Made by a program: the position numbers and the translations under genes
Assembly: GCA_030248215.1 (NCBI GenBank)
Contig: JASANG010003604.1
Location: 1-64,000 of the forward strand
Source: Enoplolaimus lenunculus
Taxonomy: Eukaryota; Nematoda; Enoplea; Enoplida; Thoracostomopsidae
Direction: 5' to 3'
DNA: 64,000 nt
Part shown: positions 46,183-57,400 of the stretch, one piece after another
Position numbering within the stretch: position 1 is the first letter of the stretch
How the letters are laid out: the number at the start of each line of letters is the position of its first letter
The notes under the pieces: generated by a model
Told to the model about the DNA's origin: nothing
The model's database searches: none
What the model saw: only the letters and a program-made list of their open reading frames with translations

Positions 46183-49025
46183 ATGCACAATACATCATTG
46201 ACTGACCATCAAACTAAACCGCCTGTACGCGGCGCTGCTGTTCCGTGTTGGAAACAAGATATCCATCTGAGTCCCGAGTCGTTACGTTCCCCAACCGACA
46301 AATTAAAGCCATGCCCTGAGCTAGAAATGCATTCAAAGACGTCCATACCGCCAGCAACGGCAACTTTACAAGGATCTCCAGTGTCGTCGTCAACGTCAAT
46401 GTACAGCACTAAACCGTTTTTATACTATATCATTGCTTCTCGTCTAATTGTGTTGAATAAATTTCGCCAGTCACTGTTGCGGCGCTGTTTGGCTTGTGCG
46501 CGTTCATCCGGTAGCTATCTTATGTCAGGACGGTGTCGTACGTGCGCTCTGTTGTGTTCAGCGTTGTTTATTATGCAATTTATGAATATGTCAATTGGAA
46601 TGACCATTATTTGTATGGTTCGAACTAATTTAACGCTTCGATTGGAACACGATTGGGTGAGCAACACAGCGAATGACTCGGGTCCAACGGATTTGTTTCC
46701 AGATACGTTTTCGCATGTCGAAGGTGAATGCCTGTAAGTATGATATCAAACGCATCAGGCCTGTAGCCAGCTCACCGTGCTAGGATGATTCAAAAGGTTA
46801 AGAAGGAGCGGACAAGGGTTCGTTGAGTTAGGGTTGTGATTTATTTTTCATGATGTCTGGGCGCCGTTTGTCTGTCGTGCGTTGCTGCTCGTCACCATGC
46901 GATATGGTACGTGAGTTATTCGCGTACGATGCCGCATCGTGACGGATGGCGCCGTACAGGTGACTGATGGCGCCGTACAACAAGTATAGCGCAACCCTTA
47001 CAAGCAAAGTTGAAAATTTTCTATGTTGGGCCAAAACTTTTCCAAGGGGGCGGGCCGCGCCTCCCTGGACCCCCTTCGGCTACGGGCCCCAAATATGATA
47101 CTTTGTTAGTGTAAAAAAAGTACAACAGCTTAAAATGTAAGCTCAGTTGTAATTATGCAAAGCTAATTCAACAACGTTTATCGATCCGTAGACCAATGTT
47201 AGGGCCGTAACAGTAGATTAAGCGTATTCCTAAGCCTAAGCCTAAGCAAAAAATGTTTAGAATGTTAGCTTACTCTTTTACTGACCCACCAGAAACCGGA
47301 CGGCCCTAAACGTACCATGGGCCGATCCGTACATGATATACAAGTACAATTTTGACACATTCTCCGCAATTTATTGAAGAAAAGAACTGTAAAGATAATA
47401 TATTGAAAATCTGGCAACTGTAAATAATTCATCAAAAATCATAGCTATAGGAAATTCGTTAACATGTGTGAACAACCATGCGCAGTTCGCTCAATTTATT
47501 GCAGCCGCTTTCTCATTGGCTGATGAAAAAAAATGCAAGTTCTGCGTGCATTATTTCCAGCTGCAAATTGTCGCAGTGAAAACTTACACGTGTGAGAATA
47601 TGGCTTTACGTTTCTGTGCTTTTATCGTTAAATTTCAGAAGCAACGGCGACTACGAATGGGATCCAATGGTACAAGGGTTAATAATTTCATCACTAAGTT
47701 GGGGTCGGCTGTTTACTCCTGCAGCTGGTGTCCTGTCAGATCGGTACAATGTTAAATTTTTACTCGGCGCAGCCATCGGACTTGCAGGCGTCAGTACAGC
47801 ATTAGTGCCAATTTGTGCTAAATTAGCCGGATATCCATTGGTTATTTTTTTACGCGTTCTGACTGGCTTAGCGGACGCGGTTGTCCAACCTGCAGCTGCG
47901 CGACTGGTACCAATTTGGTTTCCGGCAAAAGAACGCTATATGGCGTTAAGCATCATGACAGGTGGGCGTCAATTAGCAGTGGTCAGTGTGTACCCTCTTG
48001 CTGGCTATTTTTGCTCCCGTCGTGATTTGCTCAACGGTTGGCCATTGGTGTATTATTTCGCTGCTGCCCTGACACTGTTATGGTTACCATTATGGTTTGT
48101 ACTCGGAAACCAAAATCCACAAAAAGCACGATGGACGACGTCCGATGAAAAAGACAAAATATCAATCGGAACCGGTGGAACGGTTTTAGGCTCCAAATGT
48201 GACCGAGGTCACATTCCATGGTCGCTGATGTTACGTTCGAGCCCATTTTGGGCAAACGTCGGCGCTGTACTGTGCCACGAGTTGCCGTTAGTCATCGTCT
48301 TTGTATTTTTACCGTCGTACATGCGTGATGTGTTACATTTTGACATACGAGATATCGGGGCGTTGGCGAGTTTGCCGGCGTTATTTTTTTTAATTTCAAA
48401 GCTAACCGCGTCAAAATTAGCTAAAATTATTTTAAGTCGACTTCCTCAAAAAAGACAATTTCAACAGCCAAACGAACACAATACTCATTCGCTAAGTCGA
48501 AGCGAAACTTTGAGCAGTCAAGTGTCGTCGGACAGTTGGTATTACCCGAGCCACTGGCTAACTCCGACCCTGCTTGCTCGATGTTTCAATACGATTGCAA
48601 GTTTAGGTCTGGGTAGTTGCTTAATTGCAATTTCACTGCTCAACCGCTGCGCTCAACGCATGCTTGTTGTTGCACTGATGATATCTGCAATTAGTTTTTC
48701 AGGATTTCACAGTCCTGGCTGCTTGTCTGCGCTGATAGCGATCGGTCCGTCGTATTCGGGCACAATATCAGGCTTGTGTTTCTTTGTAGTTGCTACAGGT
48801 GCACTACTAAACCCGTTAGTGGTCAACTCAATTGTAGTCACCGGTACCCGATCGGAATGGGCGAAAATTTTTCAAGGTGCCGGAGCGCTGGCGCTGCTAC
48901 CGGTTGTATTTTTCAATATTTGGGGATCGGCGGACGAACAGTCGTGGGGCAAAATCAGTCCGTCTCCAAGCGAAACCAGCTCACAGTCTGAAACTGCGTC
49001 GCACAAAACAGACTTTAAAATATAA
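46183..49025 (+). CDS. SLC17-family major facilitator transporter (sialin/VGLUT/phosphate type)
   Basis: Two exons, 46183-46733 and 47639-49025 (TAA), join in phase 2 across GT-AG to give 645 residues. ATG 46183 follows an in-frame TAG seven codons upstream. A polar N-terminal tail of about 120 residues precedes TM1 (121-146). Then come a luminal loop with NLT (149-151), YEWDPMVQGLIISSLSWG (189-206), LRVLTGLADAVVQPAA (255-270), PIWFPAKERYMALSIMTGG (275-293) and further hydrophobic segments. A Ser-rich cytosolic loop (455-485) splits the second half. Order and motifs fit SLC17 anion transporters of vesicles, lysosomes or plasma membrane. Two usual family positions look changed: the TM1 arginine (FMNMS here) and the TM4 glutamate (D263 in GLADAV), so substrate and coupling cannot be guessed. 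The total is longer than most family members because of the N-terminal tail. Confidence 0.87.
46757..47094. mobile_element. CCGTAGCCAGC-type MITE with a nested GGCGCC element, in the SLC17 intron
   Basis: CAGGCCTGTAGCCAGCTCAC to CCCTTCGGCTACGGGCC. Within it, 46835-46997 (AGGGTTGTG to GCGCAACCCT) carries two GATGGCGCCGTACA units, suggesting one element landed inside another. Confidence 0.65.
47191..47323. mobile_element. Telomere-core MITE, GGGGCGT subfamily, perfect 8-bp duplication, in the SLC17 intron
   Basis: GACCAATGTTAGGGCCG to CCTAAACGTACCATGGGCC, with GATCCGTA on both sides. Confidence 0.9.
47490..47600. repeat. Fragment of the GCAGCTGCAA-type MITE, just before SLC17 exon 2
   Basis: GCAAGTTCTGCGTGC, CCAGCTGCAAATTGTCGCAG and AACTTACACGTGTGAGAATA match the right half of 57246-57522. 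Confidence 0.6.
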
Positions 49026-49059
49026 ACGCCGGGGCCAACCAACTGCGCCTAAAATATGA

Positions 49060-49112
49060 CGGACAACGATTGTCACCGGAAACGGAAACGAATATCCGGT
49101 TACACCCCGCGG
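49060..49112. repeat. hAT-like right-end fragment
   Basis: CGGAAACGAATATCCGGTTACACCCC matches the right end of 62520-62872 over 24 bases. It lies just past the SLC17 stop codon. Confidence 0.55.
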
Positions 49113-49427
49113 AGGCTGTTGTTAAACTGCTCGCCACGGGCTTTAGGCTTTGGTTTTGAATACGGTTTTTCTGAAGCCTACGCTAAAATTGTCCACCAAG
49201 CCTGAGCTTAAAAACCAGCTTAGCGTTAAATTTAGGGAAGGTATACATACTAGAGCGCACCCCGGTATGGTCCACAGCGTAGCCAGAATTTCAGCCCGGA
49301 GGGGGGAGGTAAAACTTCAGTTATACTGGCCTCTAGGATCAAGAAGGTTATATTCTAAAATTGGTTAAATGCGATTTTTATTGGCTTTACCAGTAACTTC
49401 AAGATGTACCTCCTCTATCCCTCGCCT

Positions 49428-49619
49428 GGCCCATGTGACTTTAAGGGGCGTCCAGGTTTCTCTGGTGGGTCTATAAATCAGTGGGTTTAGATTCTAGATT
49501 ACATTTTTTGCTTAGGCTTAGGCTTCGGTTTAGGAACACATTTTTGCAACGCTTAGGCTTAGGCTTAGGAATACGTATACGCTTAATCTACTGTTACGCC
49601 CCTAAAAGTAACATTGGCC
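49428..49619. mobile_element. Telomere-core MITE, GGGGCGT subfamily
   Basis: GGCCCATGTGACTTTAAGGG to CTAAAAGTAACATTGGCC. A duplication is possible (CCTCGCCT on the left, CCCGCCTT on the right) but not clean. Confidence 0.82.
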
Positions 49620-49751
49620 CCGCCTTGTATACGCCCCAGAGTATGGACGGATCAGATATTAATACAATAACCATACAACACCCCGAACTTGTACAAAACT
49701 AACAGGTTTCGAAACGTTTTAGTTTTTAGCCTTCTAGTTTTGACCAATGGG

Positions 49752-49933
49752 GCCGACGAATGCCCATAGTCAGGTCACCTTGTTATAAGGGAGGCTAAAC
49801 ATCTTTCAGGACGCAGGCATACAAGGGTTTTCGATGACTTAAATGCAAGGCTGAAAATGTTCTAGCGGGGGTGCGTGGACAAAATGTTTCCAGGGGTGGC
49901 TGAGCCCCCCCTGGCTCCTTCTTCGCTATGGGC
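49752..49933. mobile_element. CCGTAGCCAGC-type MITE
   Basis: GCCCATAGTCAGGTCACC at the left and CTTCGCTATGGGC at the right; shares GGCATACAAGGGTT with its relatives. Confidence 0.65.
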
Positions 49934-50274
49934 CCGGGATGACGTTTGATATTCAGCTGGTTAATAACTTCAATTTATTAGGTTCGAATGTCGTTCGAAA
50001 CCTGCGTGGCATATTTTATTACCAATTTGCCTGAATTCTGTATAGGTCTGTGTACGTGTTAATATTGACTTTAATTTTTATTGAACATTGTTTATTTTTC
50101 TTTTTTTACTATATTAAACAATTGCCGAACCTATTGAGTTATCATCTCGTACCTTTATTTTTAAAACAACAGTGACCCTGTTTTTACCACAAAATGAACT
50201 TTAAAATCATATTTAAGTACGGAATCACTTTTACTTACAAAATTAAAAATTTAACTCATTTCTAAAACATAACC

Positions 50275-50446
50275 ACTCTAAATTACAGTGAGTTGATTAA
50301 TCAACTCTGAAAAACAATTAGTCATTTCTGGATATTCCTGAGTTAATTATAAATAAATATTAACTCACTCTGAGCTGTTTTAATTCCGGCTGAGTTGATT
50401 AATTACCTCTGCATAAGTTCAAATACTTACTCATTTGAAATAATTG
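50275..50446. repeat. GAGTTGATT-type palindromic MITE, eroded
   Basis: AATTACAGTGAGTTGATTAA at the left; several GAGTTAATTA and TTAACTCAC units follow. Ends are unclear. Confidence 0.6.
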
Positions 50447-50454
50447 AAAGTGTC

Positions 50455-50622
50455 GGCTAATGTATAAAACACGGCTGGAACAGTAGTATAAGCATAATCC
50501 TAAGCTTGAGCCTTAACATAAACATAAGCCTATACCAAAAGCCTGAGCAAGAAAAATTAGTCTAAAACTTAAGCTTTTCCTATTGTAGTCCCGCGGAAAA
50601 CGGGTTCAGCCTTGATTTGGCC
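50455..50622. mobile_element. Telomere-core MITE, GGGGCGGA subfamily
   Basis: GGCTAATGTATAAAACACGG to CTTGATTTGGCC; flanks AAAGTGTC and AAAGTGTG. Confidence 0.78.
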
Positions 50623-50793
50623 AAAGTGTGTATTTCAAGGCGTGAAATCAACTGCTCATTAACGGACTTGTGAAGTTACTGAAGGAGTCGTATTTCTTGA
50701 TTATAAGTACACCTGATGCAAATTCGACCAATATACCAATTATCTCATAGCGCTGGTTCAATAATGATAGTTTTTACTGCTTCTAAAATACTA

Positions 50794-51053
50794 CACTGTA
50801 AATTCCAGTGAGTTGCTTTTAAAACTCAGAATGAGTTGAATCGCTCAGTCTGATAGTTCGGACTATCAGAATTCATAATTTTGAGTTGATTCAACTCATT
50901 CTGGTTTAATTAGTCAACGCTTTCGGAATAAACGCAACTCAGAGTGAAAATCAACTCAACGCAAGAGTAAGTTAAAGTATATTGTTATTAACTCAGGAAT
51001 AATTAATATTCCGTCTGAGGTGATTTATTATTAACTCATTGGAATTTACAGTG
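50794..51053. mobile_element. TA-flanked palindromic MITE (CACTGTAAATTCCAGTGAG)
   Basis: CACTGTAAATTCCAGTGAG to CTCATTGGAATTTACAGTG, with TA at both sides; arms repeat GAGTTGATTCAACTCA. Related: 50275, 53780, 60168. Confidence 0.85.
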
Positions 51054-51218
51054 TAAAATCTTTAGTTATTCATGCGCCTAGACTAACGCGTTCAAAACAA
51101 TCCAAAACGCCCACGGAGATATTATGCATGGATTTCAACAGGCCAAAAAACCCTTCCGGAAAGCCATAATTTTTCCATCCGAGGCTGTTAAACCTTTTGG
51201 TTTTGGCATCTTTTTATT

Positions 51219-51390
51219 GGTCCATATCCTAAAGATCAGGGGCAGATCGGTGTTTCGTGGGACTAGAATAGAGTAAGCTTAAGCTTGAGACTAATTTTTT
51301 ACTCAGGTTTAGGTATAAGCTAATTTTAACGCTTAGGCTTAGGTTTAGGAATGTGCTTATACTACTGTTCCGCTCCTGTTCTGAACCATC
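51219..51390. mobile_element. Telomere-core MITE, GGGGCGGA subfamily, right end eroded
   Basis: GGTCCATATCCTAAAGATC start, TTAGGTTTAGG core and CTGTTCCGCTCCTGTTCTG near the right end. On the minus strand an AATAAA (complement of 51212-51217) lies about 205 bp past the LCAT stop codon and could be its poly(A) signal. Confidence 0.75.
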
Positions 51391-51419
51391 TTATGTATTG
51401 CCCAACAGATTGTTTTCGT

Positions 51420-54400
51420 TCACAAAACAACAGTCTTCAAGTACGCCAACAATTCTGGTGAGCGAAGAATTTCAAGATGTTTCTGACCGGGGAAACTGTG
51501 TACAAATACCGGTTGCCGTTGGGTTCCAATCCACCGAGTCGCCCCTAAAATAGACCTCAGCGATACGGTCCCGTCGCCGTCTACCGTTTCATGGCTGGGC
51601 TGCGAATCAGGGAACTCGCCTGGTCCATATACCAAAGTGCCAGGTGTCGGAATACCGGTGCCGTACAATAGATGAACCTAGAAAAAAAGATATTTTTAAG
51701 ATCCAATATTTTAAAGATGTGTTGCACCTATCGCCTGTTAGTAACCACGGCCATGTAAAGAACAGGGGTGGAACAGTATTATAAGCATATTCCTAAGACT
51801 AAGCCTAAGCCTAAGCCCACTTAAGCGTAAGATTAGCATATTCTTAAGCCTAAGCCTAAGCTTAAGCCAAGCAAAAAATTAAAGTCTAAAGGTTAAGCTT
51901 ACTCTATTCTAGTCCTACAGAAAAACGTTCTGCCACTATACGAACCATAGTACTTTTAGGGTCGTCCTAGTTTCTGATGGGTCTGAAAAAGAGTAATCTT
52001 ACATTTTAGACTACATTTTTTGCTGATACTTAGACTAAGGCTTAGGAATATGCCTAATCTACTGTTACGGCCTTAATAGTAACATTGGCCTAATTTTGTA
52101 TCAATACTGGACCCGAATAAGGGGGGATAGCTTCTGTTTGATTATTGCAGTTACCTACAAATTATTCATATAAATTCATGACGAGATTCAGAATGAATAT
52201 GATGTACTCTCTTTCAGCTGCAGGTATTCTGTTCAAGTTGCAGTTGCGAGTTCTGGCTGCAAAAATTTGCACATGTAAATAGGGCATTATAGGCTTAGGC
52301 TTAAGAAACATGCTTATACTACTGTTGACCAATAATGTTTCAGCTTTCTTGCAACAGTAAGTATTTACCCATTTGTGGCACTGTCTGTCTCTGACTTACC
52401 GTTACTCCAGGCGGTGTAAACTCGTCAATAAGCCCACGTGTATCTTTGAACATTTCGTACCCGTCAGTATAATTGAGGTCGGTAAAAAATTGTTCATAAT
52501 CGTTGACGGTATAGATTCGCTCTGAGGTTTTGATCAAAGCCTCATCAGGGTCCCAAAAATGGCGTGACGGCAGCAAAAATGCTGAACTTGGCATTGTACG
52601 TTGTTGGACTCGCATTTTCAACGGCGGTAGAACAATGCTCCATTGCTCAAGATTGTAACCTTTAAAACGTCCCAAACTTTGTACGGACCATATTTTAAAC
52701 GTAGGTTGAGTGTTTAGATCCAGTTAACCCTTTATCACATAAATATTTTCAATTTCATATGTGGTGCACTTTCAACAGTAAGATTCGATCCCCAGTCTCT
52801 CGGGTGGGAGGCGTTTACGAGGAACAGTCAGCTGTAGGAGCTTGACGCTCGAGCCCGAGGGGGTTCTCACGTCTGGTAGAGATTTTGCACTGCACATATA
52901 TGTTAGAATTATTAAACACTGCTCACAGTGTGTGTATTGCTCTTACATTATTGTATTTAGTTGCTCATAGTATACTCTATGAGTTAAAGGGTTAAATTTA
53001 GCGTTGAACTCAACAATGCACCATTGTTCCAGATTGTAGTCTGAGTATTTTCCTAGCAAATGATGGTTCAATGCAACTCGATGTGCGGGTAACGTTGTCG
53101 ATTTTTGCTAATTTACTCCCAACTATGAGGGTCGTCGTAAACCGGTGTTAGGGACAACAAAGTGAAACAGTAAAATATGACAGAAATGTGACTCCAGGAT
53201 CAAATAAAGTTGCGTTCGAAAAAAATTTGAAAGTACATTCCTAAGCATAACCTTGCATGGTCGCTCAAGCTGTTGACACGTGACAAATAAATAACAGGGG
53301 GGTACCCACTCTCAAGAGGCCAAATAAATGTCAGTCCCCGCTTTTTCTTATTCGGGTCCCTACAGTATCCCTAATTAGAGTCTGTAAATGGAATAAAGTC
53401 CAAAATTAAATAGCAAAAGGGTTCCCTCTGACGAAACAAAACAAAAATGACAGTCGCCCCTGTCTAAGTCAAGTCAGTAAGTTACTTGACATTTATTGGC
53501 TAGAAAATTTTGCAACCTCTAAGAGCCAATCGGAGCTGAGATATCTGTACACGTCTGTTTATTTCTATCGAATAAACAAACTAAATTTAATAAGTTCAAT
53601 TGCAACAAAAACATTATTTAAAAACTCAGTCTGATATGGTTTTGATGTTAAAATAAAATTTACCCGACGCATAAACCAGCATAATCTTCATTGATCCACC
53701 CCATGGCGGCGACACTGAGACCAGTGATTTGATAAACTTATCTTTCCAGCGCTGAAAAATTATCAGTGTTGAAACCGTTTACTGTAAATCCCGAAGAGTT
53801 GATTAAATAAACTCAATGAGAAAATTAGTTATTTCTGGTTTATTTCTGAGTTAATAACAGTAGATATTAACTCACTCTGAGCTGGTTTAATTCTGGGTGA
53901 GTTGTCTAATTAACTCAAAATGAGTTGAATCAATTCATAATTCTGAGTTCTGAAACACCTAATTCAGAGCTCATTAGGCTTCCGAGTGGATTCAACTGAT
54001 TCTGAGTTAAAATCAACTCACTGGAATTTACAGTGTTGGTATCGCTGGCAACAGCCTATTACTAACGCCTAAACCTAAGATTTAATAAGGATAAATCAAT
54101 GCATACGCTTGTGGCTAATCCTAATCGCAGGATTTAGTTTTAGTAAAGCTAAAACTATTCTCCCCCTCGCTTGGGTATGCACTGGACGCCTCAAAGAAAT
54201 TTTATATGGATCGCTAAAATGCTAAGTTCGTTCAAACAAAACTTTGATCTGTGGACTGAATGCTCGCTGGCCCCCTCAGGCTGCAGACCCGTATCACTAA
54301 CAAATTCAGACTGTGGGAGTGGGCATACGCCCCCATCTATGCGGATCGGCAAGTGGCGACAGGTACGTTACCTGATCTTTATGATTGAAATAATACAGCA

Positions 54401-57400
54401 TTGTCGGATTGCCAAGACTATGAGCGACAAGTGTGATCGGTTTGTTACCATTTGAATAATAAGTAGATTCAATTAAATGAGTCAAATTTTTAAAATAACT
54501 TCCGAGTTCATCTGAACAAAAAATAATAATTTGACAAATTCTTAAATATCGCAAGAACAACCAAATATATATTGCAGCCTACTACAACCGTAAAGTGGTT
54601 ATGACTTTTGCATAATGCGAGAATGTACAACACCAACAGATTTTTATTGAGACTTTATATTGAGACTACTGTAGTGACTCGAATAAGAGATGGGTAATAA
54701 AGAAGGGTGGGGTTTCCACTTCGAGGCCCAATCAAAAAGAGTCAGTATCTTTAGAGTTCGTAAGCGGAGAGAGTCCCTAAACCTTAATTAGAGTCCATAA
54801 ATGTCAATTGTCACTAATTGTAGTACATAAATAAGTCCGGGCAAAATAAGGTTGAGCGCAAAACTTTAAAGCATACTTCTGTTTTGAAAATATATTCCTA
54901 AGTGTAAGCTTTACATTATCGCTCAAGCTTCTGATACAAGACAATTAAACGTTTAGTTAACGGATAATTTCCGTACCGGATATATATCATTAACGAATGG
55001 TGCCAGAGCGTAGGTTAAAAATAAATAACAGTTCGTAACCGAATAACAGGGGGTACACTCTGGAGAGATCAAATAAATATCAGACCCCTTCTTATTCTGG
55101 TCGCTAGCTGCTGTAAAACATATTTACAGCGCTCTTAAAATAGGCCCGCACAAGGATAACGGTAGAACCAGCTGGGGGGGGGGCAAAAATTCAGCTCGGT
55201 TTACAAGGCGAAGTTTAGAGCTAGTGCAGGAGCAGGCTATAGCGGGGACCCCAAAATTGCGGGGTGGGTGCCCCATGCGATAATAAAAATATTTTTAAAT
55301 TTTTGTTTAAAATCTTGATTAGGGACCCTCATTGGGGTGGCCCCCCCAAATGGCGGTAGGGGGTGGCTGCTCCAGCCCTGCAACGCTTGTAACATTTAAG
55401 ACCCATGTAAAGATCAGGGGCGGAACATTTATCTGTGGGACTGGAATAAAGAAGCTTAATCGTTAGACTAATTTTTGTTGCTAATGCTTTGGCTTAGGTA
55501 TACGCTCATTCTTACGCTTATTCTTAAGCTTAGGCTTAGGAATATACTAGTACTACTGTTCCGCTCCAGTTGTTTACACTGGCCAACAACGTGTAACAAA
55601 CACAACAAAGATGCAATAAATTTTCTCTTTGTGTTTAAACGTTGCACAAATAGTTTGCATATTTTGGCAAATGAGTGGATAATTTGCCCATGAGCACAAG
55701 CCCATGGTCCCGGGCGGTGTCTCAACAGTCTTGGCATCAGTTTTGTCGGAATTATCGCTCAATCGACGCTTACTTGGTGCTTTGCGGAAATCAAATGGCG
55801 CACCGCGAATATCTTTCCCACGCGTGTAGCCCCATTGAGACACGGCCGTGTTGACAATGGACGCAAAATATTCCGTTGAATGAAACTGTTCCGAGTCCAA
55901 ATACTCAATCGATGATGTGTTGCCAAAATCAGGAATATTTGTCTCGACTCCTGGAGTATTTGACGTTGTTCGTGTCGTCCTGTTGTAGACTAACCTAAAA
56001 AGTGTCAACGTTTAGACTATTTTATTAGTTAAAGTACTGTTTTCGAAACTTTCATGCATCGTTATTTTCTATTTTATTCGATATCTACACCTAATCAAAA
56101 TATATCAGCGTACCAACCGGAGGTTTGCATCTGGCTCCGGCAGAAAATCAACTTCCGGTTTGTGTACAATTTTTGCCGCAAATTCCGGGCAATTTCGATA
56201 GAAAAATTGACCCATGTATTGAACAGGACCGGAACAGTAATATAAACATATTCCTAAGCCTAAGACTGCCTAAGAGTAAGCAAAAAAGTTAGTCTAAAGC
56301 TTCAACTGACTCTATCACAGCCAAACCGGAAAACGATGCGGCCCTGTTCTATATATGGGCCGGAAAATTTTGCATAAATTTACAAAATTTATTTGTTTTA
56401 GGTGCGTTTCGGTTTTACTTTTGGTTCAATTTTGAGGAAAGAATTGTCGAGATTTTGTAAAAATAAGGGTAAAACCAAACGATTTAAAACAACACACTGT
56501 TGATATTTGCTGAACATAACCAATTAAACATCATTTTAACTACCGAGTTTTGCTTCACTTTCGGCAACGGCTCCGGCAAGTTTTATTGACCACCGGCTTC
56601 TGTATTTTCCACCTCCGGTTGCGCATATACACTGCAAAAAATGGTAAGTCAACTTGACTCTATCCGAAATATGCTCTACGGGACTACACAAACTGAGTTA
56701 ATTTCGACTCCGTCAGAGTCAAATTCGACTCTCCGAGCGACTCAGTTTGTCAAATTTCACTCCGGCGGAGTCGAATATGACTCAGTTTGTGTTGTCCAGT
56801 AGAGCGTATTTCGGAGAGAGTCAATTTGACTCAGCATTTTTTGCAGTGTATATGCGAAATCTTTATCTCAAAAGACCTTCGGTGCTGCATTTTCAAATAA
56901 AATTCCCAGCATTTCTCACAAATTTTACGGCAACTTTGTTAAATTATATATCGCAGCCCCACCCCTGTCCGGGCCTGTAGCCAAGGGGGTCAGGTGAGCT
57001 TAGCCCCCATGGAAAATGTTGGTGCCCCCTAGAAAGTTTTCAACCTTGTTTGTAACACAAAGTCCTTGAATGGCCATCTTGAAAAATTTTTAGCCCCCCA
57101 CAACCAAGGAGAACTGGCTACCTTCCTCTGCAGTTGCTGATAGTGCACTGAGTGAACTTAAACGGATGCGTATGATAAAATACAAAATGTACATGTACGA
57201 CAGGGTTAAGCTATCGAAACTATAAATACGCAAGAATTATAATTAAAGCCCTATTCATACGTGCAAGTTTTCGCTGCGAGAACTTGCAGCTGCAAATTGC
57301 ACGCAGGACTTTCATTTTTTAATAAGCTAATAAGGAATCGGCTGCAATAAATTCAGTGACCTTGCATGGTAAATTCACATATGTGAACTAAATTCCTAAC

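Noticed and set aside
54306-54455. Continuation of the LCAT reading frame past 54372
   Set aside because: The GTAACG donor ends the exon there, and the following exon 53751-53664 continues the family sequence exactly.
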